A stretch of 64,000 nucleotides of DNA from Arthrobacter_B citreus (lineage in GTDB: Bacteria; Actinomycetota; Actinomycetes; Actinomycetales; Micrococcaceae), in NCBI RefSeq assembly GCF_042429235.1, contig NZ_JBHMBA010000007.1. One strand, 5' to 3'. Shown here piece after piece: positions 41,010 to 49,855 of this stretch (its first letter is position 1; each line of letters begins with the position of its first letter). The notes beneath the pieces were generated by a model, which did not search any database, was not told the DNA's origin, and saw only the letters and a list, made by a program, of their open reading frames with translations. The translations under genes and the position numbers were made by a program.

Positions 41010-42068
41010 TCATTCGGCGCCGTGCCCCGCAGCCACTTCCTCGCCTTCCCGGACCGGTCCGGGGGCAGTCCCGTCTCCGAACGGACGGCCTCCCAGCTCC
41101 TCGCGGTGGTGCTCGCTGAGCCAGTTGCTGACATCCGGGCCCTTGGGCACGATCCCGGTCGGGTTGATGTCCTCGTGAACGATGTAGTAGTGCGCCTTGA
41201 TCTGTTCAAAGTCGATGGTGTCGCCGAACCCCGGCGTCTGGAAAAGATCCCTGGCGTAACCCCAGAGGTTGGGCATCTCGGTGAGCTTGTTCCGGTTGCA
41301 TTTGAAATGGCCGTGGTAGACCGGGTCGAACCGGACCAGCGTGGTGAAGAGCCGCACATCGGCCTCCGTGATGGTGTCCCCGATGAGGAAGCGCTGCCGC
41401 GACAGCCGGTCCTCCAGCCAGTCCATGGCAGCCCACAGCCGGTCATAGGCGGCGTCATAGGCCTCCTGCGATCCGGCAAAGCCGCAGCGGTAGACGCCGT
41501 TGTTCACCTCGGTGAAAATCCGCTTGTTCACGGCGCGCATCTCGTCCATGTGCTCCGCCGGCAGCAGGTCCGGGGCGCCTTCGCGGTGGAAGTCCTTCCA
41601 CTCGGTGGAGAAGTCCTCGGTGATCTGTGGGAAGTTGTTCGTCACCACGGCGCCGCTGGGGATGTCAACGATGGCCGGAACGGTGATGCCCCGGCTGTAG
41701 CCCGGGGTGCGCCGGAAGAAGGCTTCCTGCAGGCGTTCAATGCCCAGGACCGGGTCCCTGCCGTCGGGATCCAGATCAAAGGTCCAGCTGCGCGCGTCAT
41801 GGGTGGGGCCGGGCAGGCCCAGCGAAATGGCATCCTCCAGTCCCAGCAGGCGGCGGACGATGATGGTCCGGTTCGCCCACGGGCAGGCGCGGGCAGCGAT
41901 CAGCCGGTACCGTCCGGCTTCCACCGGGTATCCGTCGCGCCCGTCACGGGTGATGCGCGTTTCAATGTAGTTGGTGTCCCGGGTGTATTCGCTGCCACCG
42001 GTGACATACGCTCCGCGCGTGCTGAAGCCGGAACCACCGTCCTGCTCTGTTCCAGTGCTGTCGGCCAT
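41010..42068 (-). CDS. Xi-class GST / glutathionyl-hydroquinone reductase-like protein
   Basis: A 352-residue protein of the Xi-class glutathione transferase type. The active site ACPWAN (catalytic Cys62) and the WTFDLDPDG, VPAIVDIPSGAVVTNNFPQI and later GDTITEADVRLFTTLVRFDPVYHGHFKCN segments are typical of glutathionyl-hydroquinone reductases (YqjG/ECM4). The family reduces glutathionyl-quinones. Actinobacteria normally use mycothiol, so the physiological thiol is probably mycothiol here. GAGGAG precedes the ATG. A 10-base G tract lies 31 bp upstream. Confidence 0.9.
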   Translation of the reverse strand: MADSTGTEQDGGSGFSTRGAYVTGGSEYTRDTNYIETRITRDGRDGYPVEAGRYRLIAARACPWANRTIIVRRLLGLEDAISLGLPGPTHDARSWTFDLDPDGRDPVLGIERLQEAFFRRTPGYSRGITVPAIVDIPSGAVVTNNFPQITEDFSTEWKDFHREGAPDLLPAEHMDEMRAVNKRIFTEVNNGVYRCGFAGSQEAYDAAYDRLWAAMDWLEDRLSRQRFLIGDTITEADVRLFTTLVRFDPVYHGHFKCNRNKLTEMPNLWGYARDLFQTPGFGDTIDFEQIKAHYYIVHEDINPTGIVPKGPDVSNWLSEHHREELGGRPFGDGTAPGPVREGEEVAAGHGAE

Positions 42069-42098
42069 GACGCTCCTCGTTCAGGTGTGACTTTTTGT

Positions 42099-42108
42099 GG
42101 GGGGGGGG
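42099..42108. repeat. Ten-base G homopolymer upstream of GST-like gene
   Basis: A run of ten G on the plus strand (C on the minus strand) lies in the 5' region of the minus-strand gene starting at 42068. It is the longest homopolymer noticed in the window and a likely slippage site. Confidence 0.8.
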
Positions 42109-42208
42109 TCCTTCTCTGTCCACACTAACGGTTTGTTCTTCATCCTCAGCTTCCGATGTGTTCCGGGGCTGCCACCGGTAGAGTCGGGAAGACATTGTGC
42201 TTAGCCAT

Positions 42209-42250
42209 GAGAACCACCGGCCGAGAACCACCGGCCGAGAACCAACAGCC
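42209..42250 (+). repeat. Three tandem 14-bp repeats
   Basis: GAGAACCACCGGCC occurs twice in tandem, followed by a third copy differing at two bases. It lies 47-88 bp before the epimerase start. Because 14 is not a multiple of three, copy-number change here would shift any frame running through, which argues against the longer reading frame starting at 42156. Confidence 0.8.
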
Positions 42251-42296
42251 GAAGGATCCGGAGCGCGGAATCTTCAGCGGGGAAGGACCCAGCCAG

Positions 42297-43334
42297 ATGC
42301 GAGTAGCTGTTATCGGAGCAACCGGGAATGTCGGTACAGCCCTGCTGCGCCGGCTTGCACAGGCGCGCTGCGAACGTCCGGACGGCCTGGAGATCGTGGG
42401 CATTGCGCGGCGGGTGCCAAAAACGGGTGCTCCGCCGTACGACGGCGTCGAGTGGCACAGCATCGACATTGCCACCGCGGAGGGCCGGGACAAGCTCACC
42501 GAAGCGCTCCGGGGCGTGGACTCCGTGGTGCACCTGGCCTGGGCCATCCAGCCGAACCATGACGAGGCCGAACTCCACCGCATCAACGTCCACGGCACTG
42601 AGAATGCCCTGGCCGCGGCTGCCGCCGCCGGCGTGCGCCAGTTCGTCTGCGCCTCATCGGTGGGCGCCTACTCCCCCGCCCCAAAGGACCAGCTCACCGA
42701 CGAGTCCTGGCCCGCCCGGGGCATCGCCAGCTCCCACTACAGCCGGCATAAGGGCGAGCAGGAGGCCCTGCTGGACAAGTTCGAGCGGGAGTACCCGGAA
42801 ATCCCCGTGGCACGCCTGCGGCCGGGCCTGATTTTCTCGTCCGACGCCGGCACCGAGATCGGCAGCTACTTCCTGGGCCCCCTGGTGCCCAAATTCATCC
42901 TGAACAAGCTGAGGCTGCCGCTGATCCCGCTGCCGAAGGAATTCTCCTTCCAGATTGTCCACGGCGATGACATGGCCGACGCGTACTGGCGGGTGGTGGA
43001 CCAGCGCGCCGAGGGCGCCTTCAACATTGCAGCTGATCCCATCATCACGCCTGAGCTGCTGGCCGGAGTCCTCGGTGCCCGGCGACTGCTGAACATTCCC
43101 GTGAAACTGGTGCGCGCCGTCGTCGGCATTACGTGGGCCGCGCATCTGCAGCGCACTGATCCGGGGTGGATCGACATGGCCGCCGGGGCTCCGTTGATGG
43201 ACACTTCCCGGGCGCGGGAGCTGCTGGGCTGGCGTCCGCGCCGGACGTCCGTCGAGTCGCTGAAGTATGTCCTGGACGGCATGTCCGAGGGCGACGGCGT
43301 CAGCGGCTCGCCGCTGCTGGCTCCCCGGCGCTGA
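42297..43334 (+). CDS. NAD(P)-dependent epimerase/reductase (extended SDR)
   Basis: A 345-residue extended short-chain dehydrogenase. The Rossmann start RVAVIGATGNVGTALLRRL binds NAD(P), DSVVHLAWAI and CASSVGAYSPA follow, and the catalytic pattern appears as SHYSRHKGEQEALL with Tyr-x-x-x-Lys. Family members act on nucleotide sugars or reduce aldehydes; the substrate is not evident. ATG 42297 has a GGAAGGA ribosome-binding site. The frame remains open to 42156 through tandem repeats. Its last 35 bp overlap the end of the convergent flavoprotein gene. Confidence 0.85.
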   Translation: MRVAVIGATGNVGTALLRRLAQARCERPDGLEIVGIARRVPKTGAPPYDGVEWHSIDIATAEGRDKLTEALRGVDSVVHLAWAIQPNHDEAELHRINVHGTENALAAAAAAGVRQFVCASSVGAYSPAPKDQLTDESWPARGIASSHYSRHKGEQEALLDKFEREYPEIPVARLRPGLIFSSDAGTEIGSYFLGPLVPKFILNKLRLPLIPLPKEFSFQIVHGDDMADAYWRVVDQRAEGAFNIAADPIITPELLAGVLGARRLLNIPVKLVRAVVGITWAAHLQRTDPGWIDMAAGAPLMDTSRARELLGWRPRRTSVESLKYVLDGMSEGDGVSGSPLLAPRR

Positions 43335-44286
43335 GCAGCGTCCGGGGCTCCTGCCCGACCGCACCGACTGCCGCTGCGACGTCTTCTTCCAGCAGTTCAG
43401 CGTTCAGGGCCACGCCCAGCCGGTAGGCGTCTCCTGCCGCTGTCACCGCCTGCCCGGCGGGATCCGTGACGTTGCCGACTGCCCAAATGCGGTCTGCCCC
43501 CGTCCGTCCCGCACTGTCGGTTTCCACGCAGCCGTCGGCGCCCCTGCTCAGGCCGGGCACTTGCGGGAGCAGTGGGTCCACCGCGGCACCGGGCTCACAA
43601 AACACCGCCTTGCACGGCACCCGGCGTCCATCCGCGAGGACCACTGCCGACAGGGCATCGTCCTGAACCTGCAGCTCGGCCGCGGTGCCGTGCACCACCG
43701 TTATGCCCATGGCGGTGAGGGCTTTCGTGTCCTCAGCGGTCATTTCCAATTCCTCGCCGCAAATCAGGCTGACCTCAGCCGAAAAGCTGCGCACCAGGAA
43801 CGCCTGCTGCACGGAATCAGGTCCGGACGCCAGGACCGCGAGGGGCCGCCCGGCCACTTCCCAGCCATGGCAATAGGGGCACTGAAGCAGGTCCCGGCCC
43901 CAGCGCTGCGCGGCTCCGGTCAGATCCGGGAGCACGTCGCGGAGCCCGGTGGCCACCACCACGTGCCTCCCGTGGAGCACCCGGCCGTCGGCGAGTTCCA
44001 CTGAGCGTTCCGCCGTGAGGGCGGTGGCCGGGACATCGATGAGCTCCACGTCATACTGCGCGAGGTCCGACCGGCACAACCGAATCAGTTCACGGGGCGC
44101 AACGCCGTCCCGCGACGGGAAACCGTGCACGTGCTCCGCCGGAGCATTCCGCGGATCGCCCGCATTGATGACACAGACACGGCGCCGGGCACGCCCGAGC
44201 ACCGCCGCGGCCGTGAGCCCGGCGATTCCGCCACCAATAATGATCACGTCGAAGCGTGAGGATTGGGGTACCGAAGCAAAAGTCAT
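43300..44286 (-). CDS. Thioredoxin-reductase-like FAD flavoprotein
   Basis: A 328-residue pyridine nucleotide-disulfide oxidoreductase of the low-molecular-weight TrxR type. FAD-binding GGGIAGLTAAAVLGRARR lies near residue 18 and the redox CxxC is CPYCHG near 136, the variant seen in bacterial TrxR-like proteins outside the classical CATCDG group. The NAD(P) motif in the centre is degenerate (LASGPDSVQQA instead of GGGxxA), so NADPH binding is uncertain. The second FAD motif RIWAVGNVTDPAGQ is present. It may act with a glutaredoxin- or other thiol partner. Confidence 0.85.
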   Translation of the reverse strand: MTFASVPQSSRFDVIIIGGGIAGLTAAAVLGRARRRVCVINAGDPRNAPAEHVHGFPSRDGVAPRELIRLCRSDLAQYDVELIDVPATALTAERSVELADGRVLHGRHVVVATGLRDVLPDLTGAAQRWGRDLLQCPYCHGWEVAGRPLAVLASGPDSVQQAFLVRSFSAEVSLICGEELEMTAEDTKALTAMGITVVHGTAAELQVQDDALSAVVLADGRRVPCKAVFCEPGAAVDPLLPQVPGLSRGADGCVETDSAGRTGADRIWAVGNVTDPAGQAVTAAGDAYRLGVALNAELLEEDVAAAVGAVGQEPRTLLSAGEPAAASR

Positions 44287-44351
44287 GGAACTTTTGTACC
44301 GCAGAAGAGGGAAATCGTCAGCACCCTTATAGTTGCCCTACACTTTTCGAC

Positions 44352-45683
44352 ATGAATACCAGCACGCAGGCGGGACCTGCCTCAAAACTCAAGCAGGGGA
44401 TCACCGGCCCCATGCTGTACCTCTTCATCCTTGGCGACGTCCTGGGCGCCGGAATTTACGCCCTGGTGGGCGAGGTGGCCGGCGAAGTCGGCGGCGCCAT
44501 CTGGGTGCCGCTGGTGGTCGCCCTCGTCCTGGCGCTGCTGACCGCCGCCTCGTACGCCGAGCTGGTAACCAAATACCCCAAGGCCGGCGGCGCTGCGGTG
44601 TTCGCCCAGCGGGCGTACAAGGTTCCGGCGATATCCTTCCTCGTCGGTTTCGCCATGCTGGCGGCCGGCGTGACCAGCGCGGCGGGCCTGGCGCTGGCAT
44701 TCACCGGCGACTATCTCAGTCCGTTCCTGGACGTTCCCCCGGTGCCCGCAGCCATCGTCTTTTTGCTGCTGGTGGCACTGCTCAATGCCCGCGGCATTTC
44801 CGAATCGGTGCGCAGCAATGTGGTCATGACTGTCATTGAGGTCTCCGGCCTGGTGCTCGTGATCGTGCTGGTGGGCCTCATGCTGGGCAAGGGTGAAGGT
44901 TATACGGAACAGATCACCCAATTCCCCGCGGGCGTGAACCCGGGCACCGCGGTGCTGGCGGCCTCCGTCATTGCCTACTACTCCTTTGTCGGCTTCGAAG
45001 TATCGGCCAACATCGCCGAGGAAGTGCGCGACGTGCGCCGGGTCTACCCCCGGGCCATCTTCGCCGCCATGCTCACCGCCGGCCTGGTCTACATCCTGAT
45101 TGGGCTGGCGGCGTCCGTTGCCCTGCCCACCGGGGATCTGGCCGGATCCTCCGGTCCCCTGCTCGACGTCGTCAGCGCCACCGGGTTCGGCGTTCCGGAC
45201 TGGCTGTTCAGCATTGTTGCCCTGGTGGCAGTTGCCAACGGCGCGCTGCTGACGATGATTATGTCTTCGCGGCTGACCTTCGGCATGGCCGAGCAGGGCC
45301 TGCTCCCGGGGGTCTTCGGCAAGGTCCTGCCCAACCGCAAGACCCCGTGGGTGGCCATTGCAGCCACCACCGCCGTCGCCATGGTCCTGACGATGACGGG
45401 CGGGCTGGCATCACTGGCCGAAACCGTCGTCCTGCTGCTGCTGTTCGTCTTCCTGAGCACCAACATTGCAGTGATTGTCCTGCGGAAGGACAAGGTGGAG
45501 GAAAAGCACTTCCGCACTCCTCTCGTGATGCCGTACCTGGCCATCGCCTCCTGCATTCTGCTTCTGACCCAGCAGGACGCCGCGGTGTGGCTGCGGGCGG
45601 GCATCCTGATGGGCGTGGGGCTTGCACTGTTCGGCGCCAGGTACCTCTCCAAGGGCAAGAATTTGGGCTCCCAGGGCAAGTAA
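44352..45683 (+). CDS. APC family amino acid permease
   Basis: A 443-residue carrier with about 12 membrane segments. The first segment GDVLGAGIYALVGEVAGEVGG carries the GAGIY-type substrate-binding motif, and FVGFEVSANIAEEVRDVRRVYPRAI the conserved sixth segment and following loop of cationic/general amino-acid transporters. ATG 44352 has no ribosome-binding site, but TACACT lies 7 nt upstream, fitting a leaderless message. It is divergent from the flavoprotein gene. The exact amino acid is unknown. Confidence 0.9.
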   Translation: MNTSTQAGPASKLKQGITGPMLYLFILGDVLGAGIYALVGEVAGEVGGAIWVPLVVALVLALLTAASYAELVTKYPKAGGAAVFAQRAYKVPAISFLVGFAMLAAGVTSAAGLALAFTGDYLSPFLDVPPVPAAIVFLLLVALLNARGISESVRSNVVMTVIEVSGLVLVIVLVGLMLGKGEGYTEQITQFPAGVNPGTAVLAASVIAYYSFVGFEVSANIAEEVRDVRRVYPRAIFAAMLTAGLVYILIGLAASVALPTGDLAGSSGPLLDVVSATGFGVPDWLFSIVALVAVANGALLTMIMSSRLTFGMAEQGLLPGVFGKVLPNRKTPWVAIAATTAVAMVLTMTGGLASLAETVVLLLLFVFLSTNIAVIVLRKDKVEEKHFRTPLVMPYLAIASCILLLTQQDAAVWLRAGILMGVGLALFGARYLSKGKNLGSQGK

Positions 45684-45700
45684 CTCCCGCTAAAACAGCG

Positions 45701-45728
45701 CTGCCCCGGACCAAGCGGTCCGGGGCAG
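45701..45728 (+). terminator. Terminator between permease and YihY genes
   Basis: CTGCCCCGGACC, a 4-nt loop and GGTCCGGGGCAG form a perfect 12-bp stem 18 nt after the permease stop. The convergent YihY gene ends 20 bp further. Confidence 0.82.
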
Positions 45729-45747
45729 CTCCTGTTACGGGGTCTAT

Positions 45748-46821
45748 CTATTCGTGCAGGTCGTCGTCGTAGTCCTTGCCGGCATGCTGCTGGCGCAGCT
45801 TGCGGCCCTGCTCGATGTCTTCCTCTTCCTGCTCCTGGCGCTTTTCCGTCTGGCGCGTGTCACGCGGGGGCAGCTGCACGCTCTCCTCAGCCTGGATACC
45901 GGCCTGGAGTTCCCGCCCGCGCTCCACCTCGGCGTCAAACTCGGCGCCGAACAGCAGCGACAGGTTGGCCAGCCACAGCCACAGCAGCAGGACGATCACG
46001 CCACCAATGGCACCGTAGGTGGCGTTGTAGTTGCCGAAGTTTGAGACGTAGAAGCTAAAGCCGAGCGTCACGATGGCGAGGATCACCAGCGCAATAAAGG
46101 CCCCCATGCTCATCCAGCGGAACTTGGGCTGCTTCACGTTGGGGGTGGCGTAGTACAGGATCGCTATGACCAGCACCGCGAACAGGACCATCACCGGCCA
46201 CTTGGCAATGTTCCAGATGGTGAGCGACTCGGCGCCGAGACCGATGAAGTTGCCCAGTGTCTCGGCTATGGGCCCGCTGATCACCAGCATGATGAGCAGC
46301 GCCGCCACCAGCAGGATCAGGATCAGGGTTACCAGCAGCTGGGTGGGCAGCAGCTTCCAGGCCGGCCGGCCTTCATCAACTTCGTAGATGCGGTTCATGG
46401 ACCGTCCAAAGGCCTTCACGTAGCCGGATGCTGACCACAGCGCACCGGCAATACCGACAATCAACGCAAATCCGGCGGCACCGGACGTTGTCAGCTGCTT
46501 AATCGGGCCTTCCAGGACCTCCACCGCGCTGCCCGGAGCGAACTCTTCCAGGAAGTCGAGCATGGTGTTGGTGGTGCTTTCAGCCTGCCCCACCAGGCCG
46601 AGAATGGATACCAGCGCCAGCAGGGCCGGGAACATGGCCAGCACCGTGTAGTAGGTCAGGGCTGCTGCCAGATCAGTGCACTGGTCCTTGCTGAATTCAC
46701 GGACCGTCTTGCGCAGGATGTACTTCCAACTGGGCTTTGTAACTTCGGCCGGGGTGTCCGGCTTGCTCGCGTGTTCGGGATCCGGCGCCGTTTTGGCCCC
46801 TCCGCTGTCCTGCTGCGCCAT
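45748..46821 (-). CDS. YihY/BrkB-family integral membrane protein
   Basis: A 357-residue polytopic protein with about six hydrophobic segments between a polar N-terminus and a ~60-residue Glu/Gln/Arg-rich C-terminal tail. The conserved QCTDLAAALTYYTVLAMFPALLAL start, ASGYVKAFGRSMNRIYEVDEGRP and ATYGAIGGVIVLLLWLWLANLSLLFGAEFDAE end are hallmarks of the YihY/BrkB (once called RNase BN) family. The function is unsettled; it is a membrane protein, not a nuclease. Confidence 0.92.
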   Translation of the reverse strand: MAQQDSGGAKTAPDPEHASKPDTPAEVTKPSWKYILRKTVREFSKDQCTDLAAALTYYTVLAMFPALLALVSILGLVGQAESTTNTMLDFLEEFAPGSAVEVLEGPIKQLTTSGAAGFALIVGIAGALWSASGYVKAFGRSMNRIYEVDEGRPAWKLLPTQLLVTLILILLVAALLIMLVISGPIAETLGNFIGLGAESLTIWNIAKWPVMVLFAVLVIAILYYATPNVKQPKFRWMSMGAFIALVILAIVTLGFSFYVSNFGNYNATYGAIGGVIVLLLWLWLANLSLLFGAEFDAEVERGRELQAGIQAEESVQLPPRDTRQTEKRQEQEEEDIEQGRKLRQQHAGKDYDDDLHE

Positions 46822-46928
46822 GACGGCCTCCTGGGTGCGTTGAATTGCAGGCTTTTATCCTATTGGTAAGGGGACTTACTACCAAAGGACCCTGCGCTGC
46901 GGCTCCGGCTTCCCACCGGCAGCCGGAG

Positions 46929-47240
46929 TCAGAACTGCTTGTAATAGTCCGTGAGCAGGGTTTCTTCCTCGGAGCTGAGCGCGCCGTCGGGATCCACCAC
47001 AGGCGAGTCATCGACTGCCTCACGGCTGAAGTTGACGTAAATGTCATCCTCGTCCCGGCGTGCTCCGGCCAGTGGAACAAAGTGCTGCCTCGTTTCAAAC
47101 AGGCCCAGGGCAACGGTAATCCATTCCGGCTCCCCCGTGGCCCGGTCCAGGTGCACCTGGCCCACCAGGCCCAGCCTCTCGCCGTCCTTGGCCCAAACGT
47201 TGGAGCCCTGCAGTTCATGGATCACATATTCGTCTGCCAT
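46929..47240 (-). CDS. PRC-barrel domain protein
   Basis: A 103-residue protein with a PRC-barrel-like beta domain: GSNVWAKDGERLGLVGQVHLD, EPEWITVALGLFETRQHFVPL and DDIYVNFSREAVDDSP follow the strand order of these small domains. The C-terminal 25 residues are acidic and helical. PRC-barrel proteins are found in RNA metabolism and photosynthetic regulators; in actinobacteria they are mostly stress-associated with no defined partner. It lies between YihY and MscS genes, all on the same strand. Confidence 0.75.
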   Translation of the reverse strand: MADEYVIHELQGSNVWAKDGERLGLVGQVHLDRATGEPEWITVALGLFETRQHFVPLAGARRDEDDIYVNFSREAVDDSPVVDPDGALSSEEETLLTDYYKQF

Positions 47241-47361
47241 GCCTGTTCCCCTGTTCCGTGTTTGACGCCCAACAGTCGGATGGACGCCTTGCCCTGCTGC
47301 CCAGCCAGCCAGAAGGACGGCCGTCTGTCAACCGATGGAAGGAGAATGCGCCGCCGTTGGA

Positions 47362-48576
47362 CTAGTCGTCAGTGGAGTTCTCCTCGCGCTCATCAAAGAC
47401 CTGCTTGCCCGGGCCGGCAAAGGAATGACGGCGGTCAATGGCCTCGATCGACCCGGTGAAGAACTGCGACGTGCTGGTATCTTCCGGGTCTCCGCCTGCG
47501 CGGGACCGCGGCGCTTTGTGCACCTCGGAAGCCGCGGCGCGGACTTCCTCCCAGCGTTGGCGCGGCAATGCTCCGGGGTGCCATTCCTGCAGGTACGTGA
47601 CCATCGCTTCGCGGACCAGGCAGCGCAGGTCGAACAGCGCCCCGCTGTCCTCAGCGCTGACCAGGATGCGCACCCGCACCAGCGAGTTGACCGCGTCGGT
47701 AATCTGCAGGACTCCGGTCCGGCCGTCCCACAGCTCGGTTCCGGCGAGGGTTTCCTTCAGGTGCGCCCGCAGGTCCCCCACCGGCGCACGCCAGTCCAGG
47801 TCCAGCTCCACGGTGCCCAGGATGGCGGACTGCTTCCTGGTCCAGTTCTCGAACGGTGTGGTGGTGAAGTAGGTGGACGGCAGGATCAGCCGCCGGTCAT
47901 CCCACAGATGCACCACCACATACGTCATGGTGATTTCTTCGATCGTTCCCCACTGGGTCTCAACGACCACGACGTCGTCAACCCGGATGGCGTCCGTAAA
48001 TGCCAGCTGCATGCCGGCAAAGACGTTGGTGAGGGTGCTTTGCACGGCAAGACCGGCAACGATGGAAATCAGACCGGCGGAGGCGAGGATACCGGCGCCG
48101 AGGGCCCGGACTTCGGGGATGGTGAGCAGGACAAAGGCCACGCCGATGGTGACGATGACGGCCACGCCCACCCGGCGCCCCAGCATGATCTGCGTTTTCA
48201 GCCGGCGCATCCGGCGGTTGTCCTTGCTGTCAGTCGAGTATTTGCTCAGCAGCATCACCTCGATGATGAGCAGGACGACGACGGCCAGCCAGGCCAGTGA
48301 AGCGATCAGCCCCAGCGTGAGCACGTAGCTGACCGGACCAAACCACTCAGCGCCGGTCGCAGTGGCGCCCAGGCCAATCCGGATGCCGATAAGGGACAGC
48401 ACCAGCCGCAGTGGATTGCGCCCCAGCGCTATCGCTTCGCGGATGCGGGGAACGCGCCGGAAGATCCGGGCCACGGACTCCCGGACGATCCGGGCGAGCA
48501 GCAGGGCTGCCGCCACAGCGAGGAGCACGACGAACACGGGCTTGAGGCTGGAGGCAATACTGAGCAGATCTTGCAT
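47362..48576 (-). CDS. MscS family mechanosensitive ion channel
   Basis: A 404-residue channel. Four or five N-terminal hydrophobic segments precede the pore helix and the MscS core, seen as ILASAGLISIVAGLAVQSTLTNVFAGMQ with its Ala/Gly packing, then IRVDDVVVVETQWGTIEEITMTYVVVHLWDDRRLILP of the beta domain. Family channels open under membrane tension to release solutes. ATG 48576 was chosen at the start of the hydrophobic region; the longer frame to 48651 is hydrophilic. The C-terminal ~60 residues are charged. Confidence 0.92.
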   Translation of the reverse strand: MQDLLSIASSLKPVFVVLLAVAAALLLARIVRESVARIFRRVPRIREAIALGRNPLRLVLSLIGIRIGLGATATGAEWFGPVSYVLTLGLIASLAWLAVVVLLIIEVMLLSKYSTDSKDNRRMRRLKTQIMLGRRVGVAVIVTIGVAFVLLTIPEVRALGAGILASAGLISIVAGLAVQSTLTNVFAGMQLAFTDAIRVDDVVVVETQWGTIEEITMTYVVVHLWDDRRLILPSTYFTTTPFENWTRKQSAILGTVELDLDWRAPVGDLRAHLKETLAGTELWDGRTGVLQITDAVNSLVRVRILVSAEDSGALFDLRCLVREAMVTYLQEWHPGALPRQRWEEVRAAASEVHKAPRSRAGGDPEDTSTSQFFTGSIEAIDRRHSFAGPGKQVFDEREENSTDD

Positions 48577-48659
48577 ACATTCGATCGTGTCAGTTCCATG
48601 GGGGGTCCTGTCCAATCGGACGGATGCCTCCGTGAGTGAGAACGGCAACACCGGAGCAC

Positions 48660-48699
48660 AAAGGGAGCACCCCCGGAATCCTCCGGAGGTGCTCCCTTT
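48660..48699 (-). terminator. Terminator after siderophore-binding protein gene
   Basis: AAAGGGAGCACC pairs with GGTGCTCCCTTT, with further inner pairs (CCGGA against TCCGG). It lies 40 bp after the minus-strand stop and is followed on that strand by a short T run. Confidence 0.82.
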
Positions 48700-48738
48700 T
48701 GGAACGTATTTCTTGGCCGAGAACTTGCCTGCCGGAGC

Positions 48739-49788
48739 TTACTTGCCGGCGTCGGCCGTGGCCGCCGCATCGGCGATCATCGGCACTACGTTGTCCAGGG
48801 CGTACGGGATGCTCAGGACGTTGATGGCGGACACTGAGAAGATGCGCTCGGCGTTGGAGTCGGCAACCAGCCCACCGTTCTTTACCGCAGGGATCTGGCC
48901 CAGCAGCGGGTCAGTGCCGAGGGAAGCGGCAGCTGCGTCATCCTGCACCCAGGTCACGAAGACGTCGGAGTCCAGCTGGTTGGCATTTTCATTGGCCCAC
49001 GGGAAGTAGAACTCTCCATCAGGAGCATTCTCGTCCACGACCGGGGCCTGGACCATGCCGAGTTCGGTGAGGAATTTGGGACGGTTATCCAGAGCGGTGT
49101 AGATGGACGAGCCGGCCGGGGCAAGGTTTCCGTAGATGAAGGTTTTCCCTTCAAGCTCGGGGTGGTCTGCTGCCGCGTCCTTGATGGACTGCTCGGTGTC
49201 CGCGATCAGCTCATCGGCCTTATCTGACAGGCCCAGGGCGGCGCCGGTCATGCTGGCGGTTTCCTGCCACGACGTACCCCATTCCGCCTCGGGGTAGGCC
49301 ACCACGGGAGCGATCTTGGACAGCTTGTCGTAGTCCTCCTGCGTCAACCCGGAGTAGGCGGCGAGGATGACGTCGGGGTTGGTCGCCGCGACGTCGTCAA
49401 AGGCAATCCCGTCCGTTTCCGAGTACTGGACCGGGGCGTTCTCGGAGCCGATGGGGGCACCAAGCTCTTCCAGGGCCTCGTCAATCCACGGGGTTGTTCC
49501 CTGGTCATTTCCGCCATAGTCGATGGTCGGCATGCCCACCGGAACCACGCCGAGGGCGAGCGCGGTTTCCGCATTCGCCCAGGCGACAGCAGCTACGCGC
49601 TCAGGTGCTGAATCGATGGTTGTTTCACCGTAGGCATGCTCGATGGTGACGGGGAATTCATCCGCCGCAGCAGAGGAACCGGTGCCGGCATCGGCGTCGC
49701 CTCCGGTGGACCCGGTTGAGCAGGCGGAGAGGGACAGAACGGCGACGGCGGCGACGGCCGCAGCGCGGCGCATCCGGAACAGGGCCAT
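48739..49788 (-). CDS. Iron-siderophore ABC transporter substrate-binding lipoprotein
   Basis: A 349-residue lipoprotein. The signal MRRAAAVAAVAVLSLSACS ends in a lipobox, and the mature protein has the two-lobe Peripla_BP_2 layout (RVAAVAWANAETALALGVVPVG, FDDVAATNPDVILAAYSGLTQEDYDKL, YGNLAPAGSSIYTALDN), as in FecB/FepB/FhuD-type siderophore receptors. It lies 8 kb from the permease operon, alone, with its own iron box upstream, so it is likely coregulated and may supply that operon's missing receptor. AAGGAG precedes the ATG. Confidence 0.92.
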   Translation of the reverse strand: MALFRMRRAAAVAAVAVLSLSACSTGSTGGDADAGTGSSAAADEFPVTIEHAYGETTIDSAPERVAAVAWANAETALALGVVPVGMPTIDYGGNDQGTTPWIDEALEELGAPIGSENAPVQYSETDGIAFDDVAATNPDVILAAYSGLTQEDYDKLSKIAPVVAYPEAEWGTSWQETASMTGAALGLSDKADELIADTEQSIKDAAADHPELEGKTFIYGNLAPAGSSIYTALDNRPKFLTELGMVQAPVVDENAPDGEFYFPWANENANQLDSDVFVTWVQDDAAAASLGTDPLLGQIPAVKNGGLVADSNAERIFSVSAINVLSIPYALDNVVPMIADAAATADAGK

Positions 49789-49855
49789 GGGGGCTCCTTG
49801 ACTGAAGGGAAGGTAGGTTTCAACGCTGACTTTGATCCGGAAAGCCGGACAAAAG

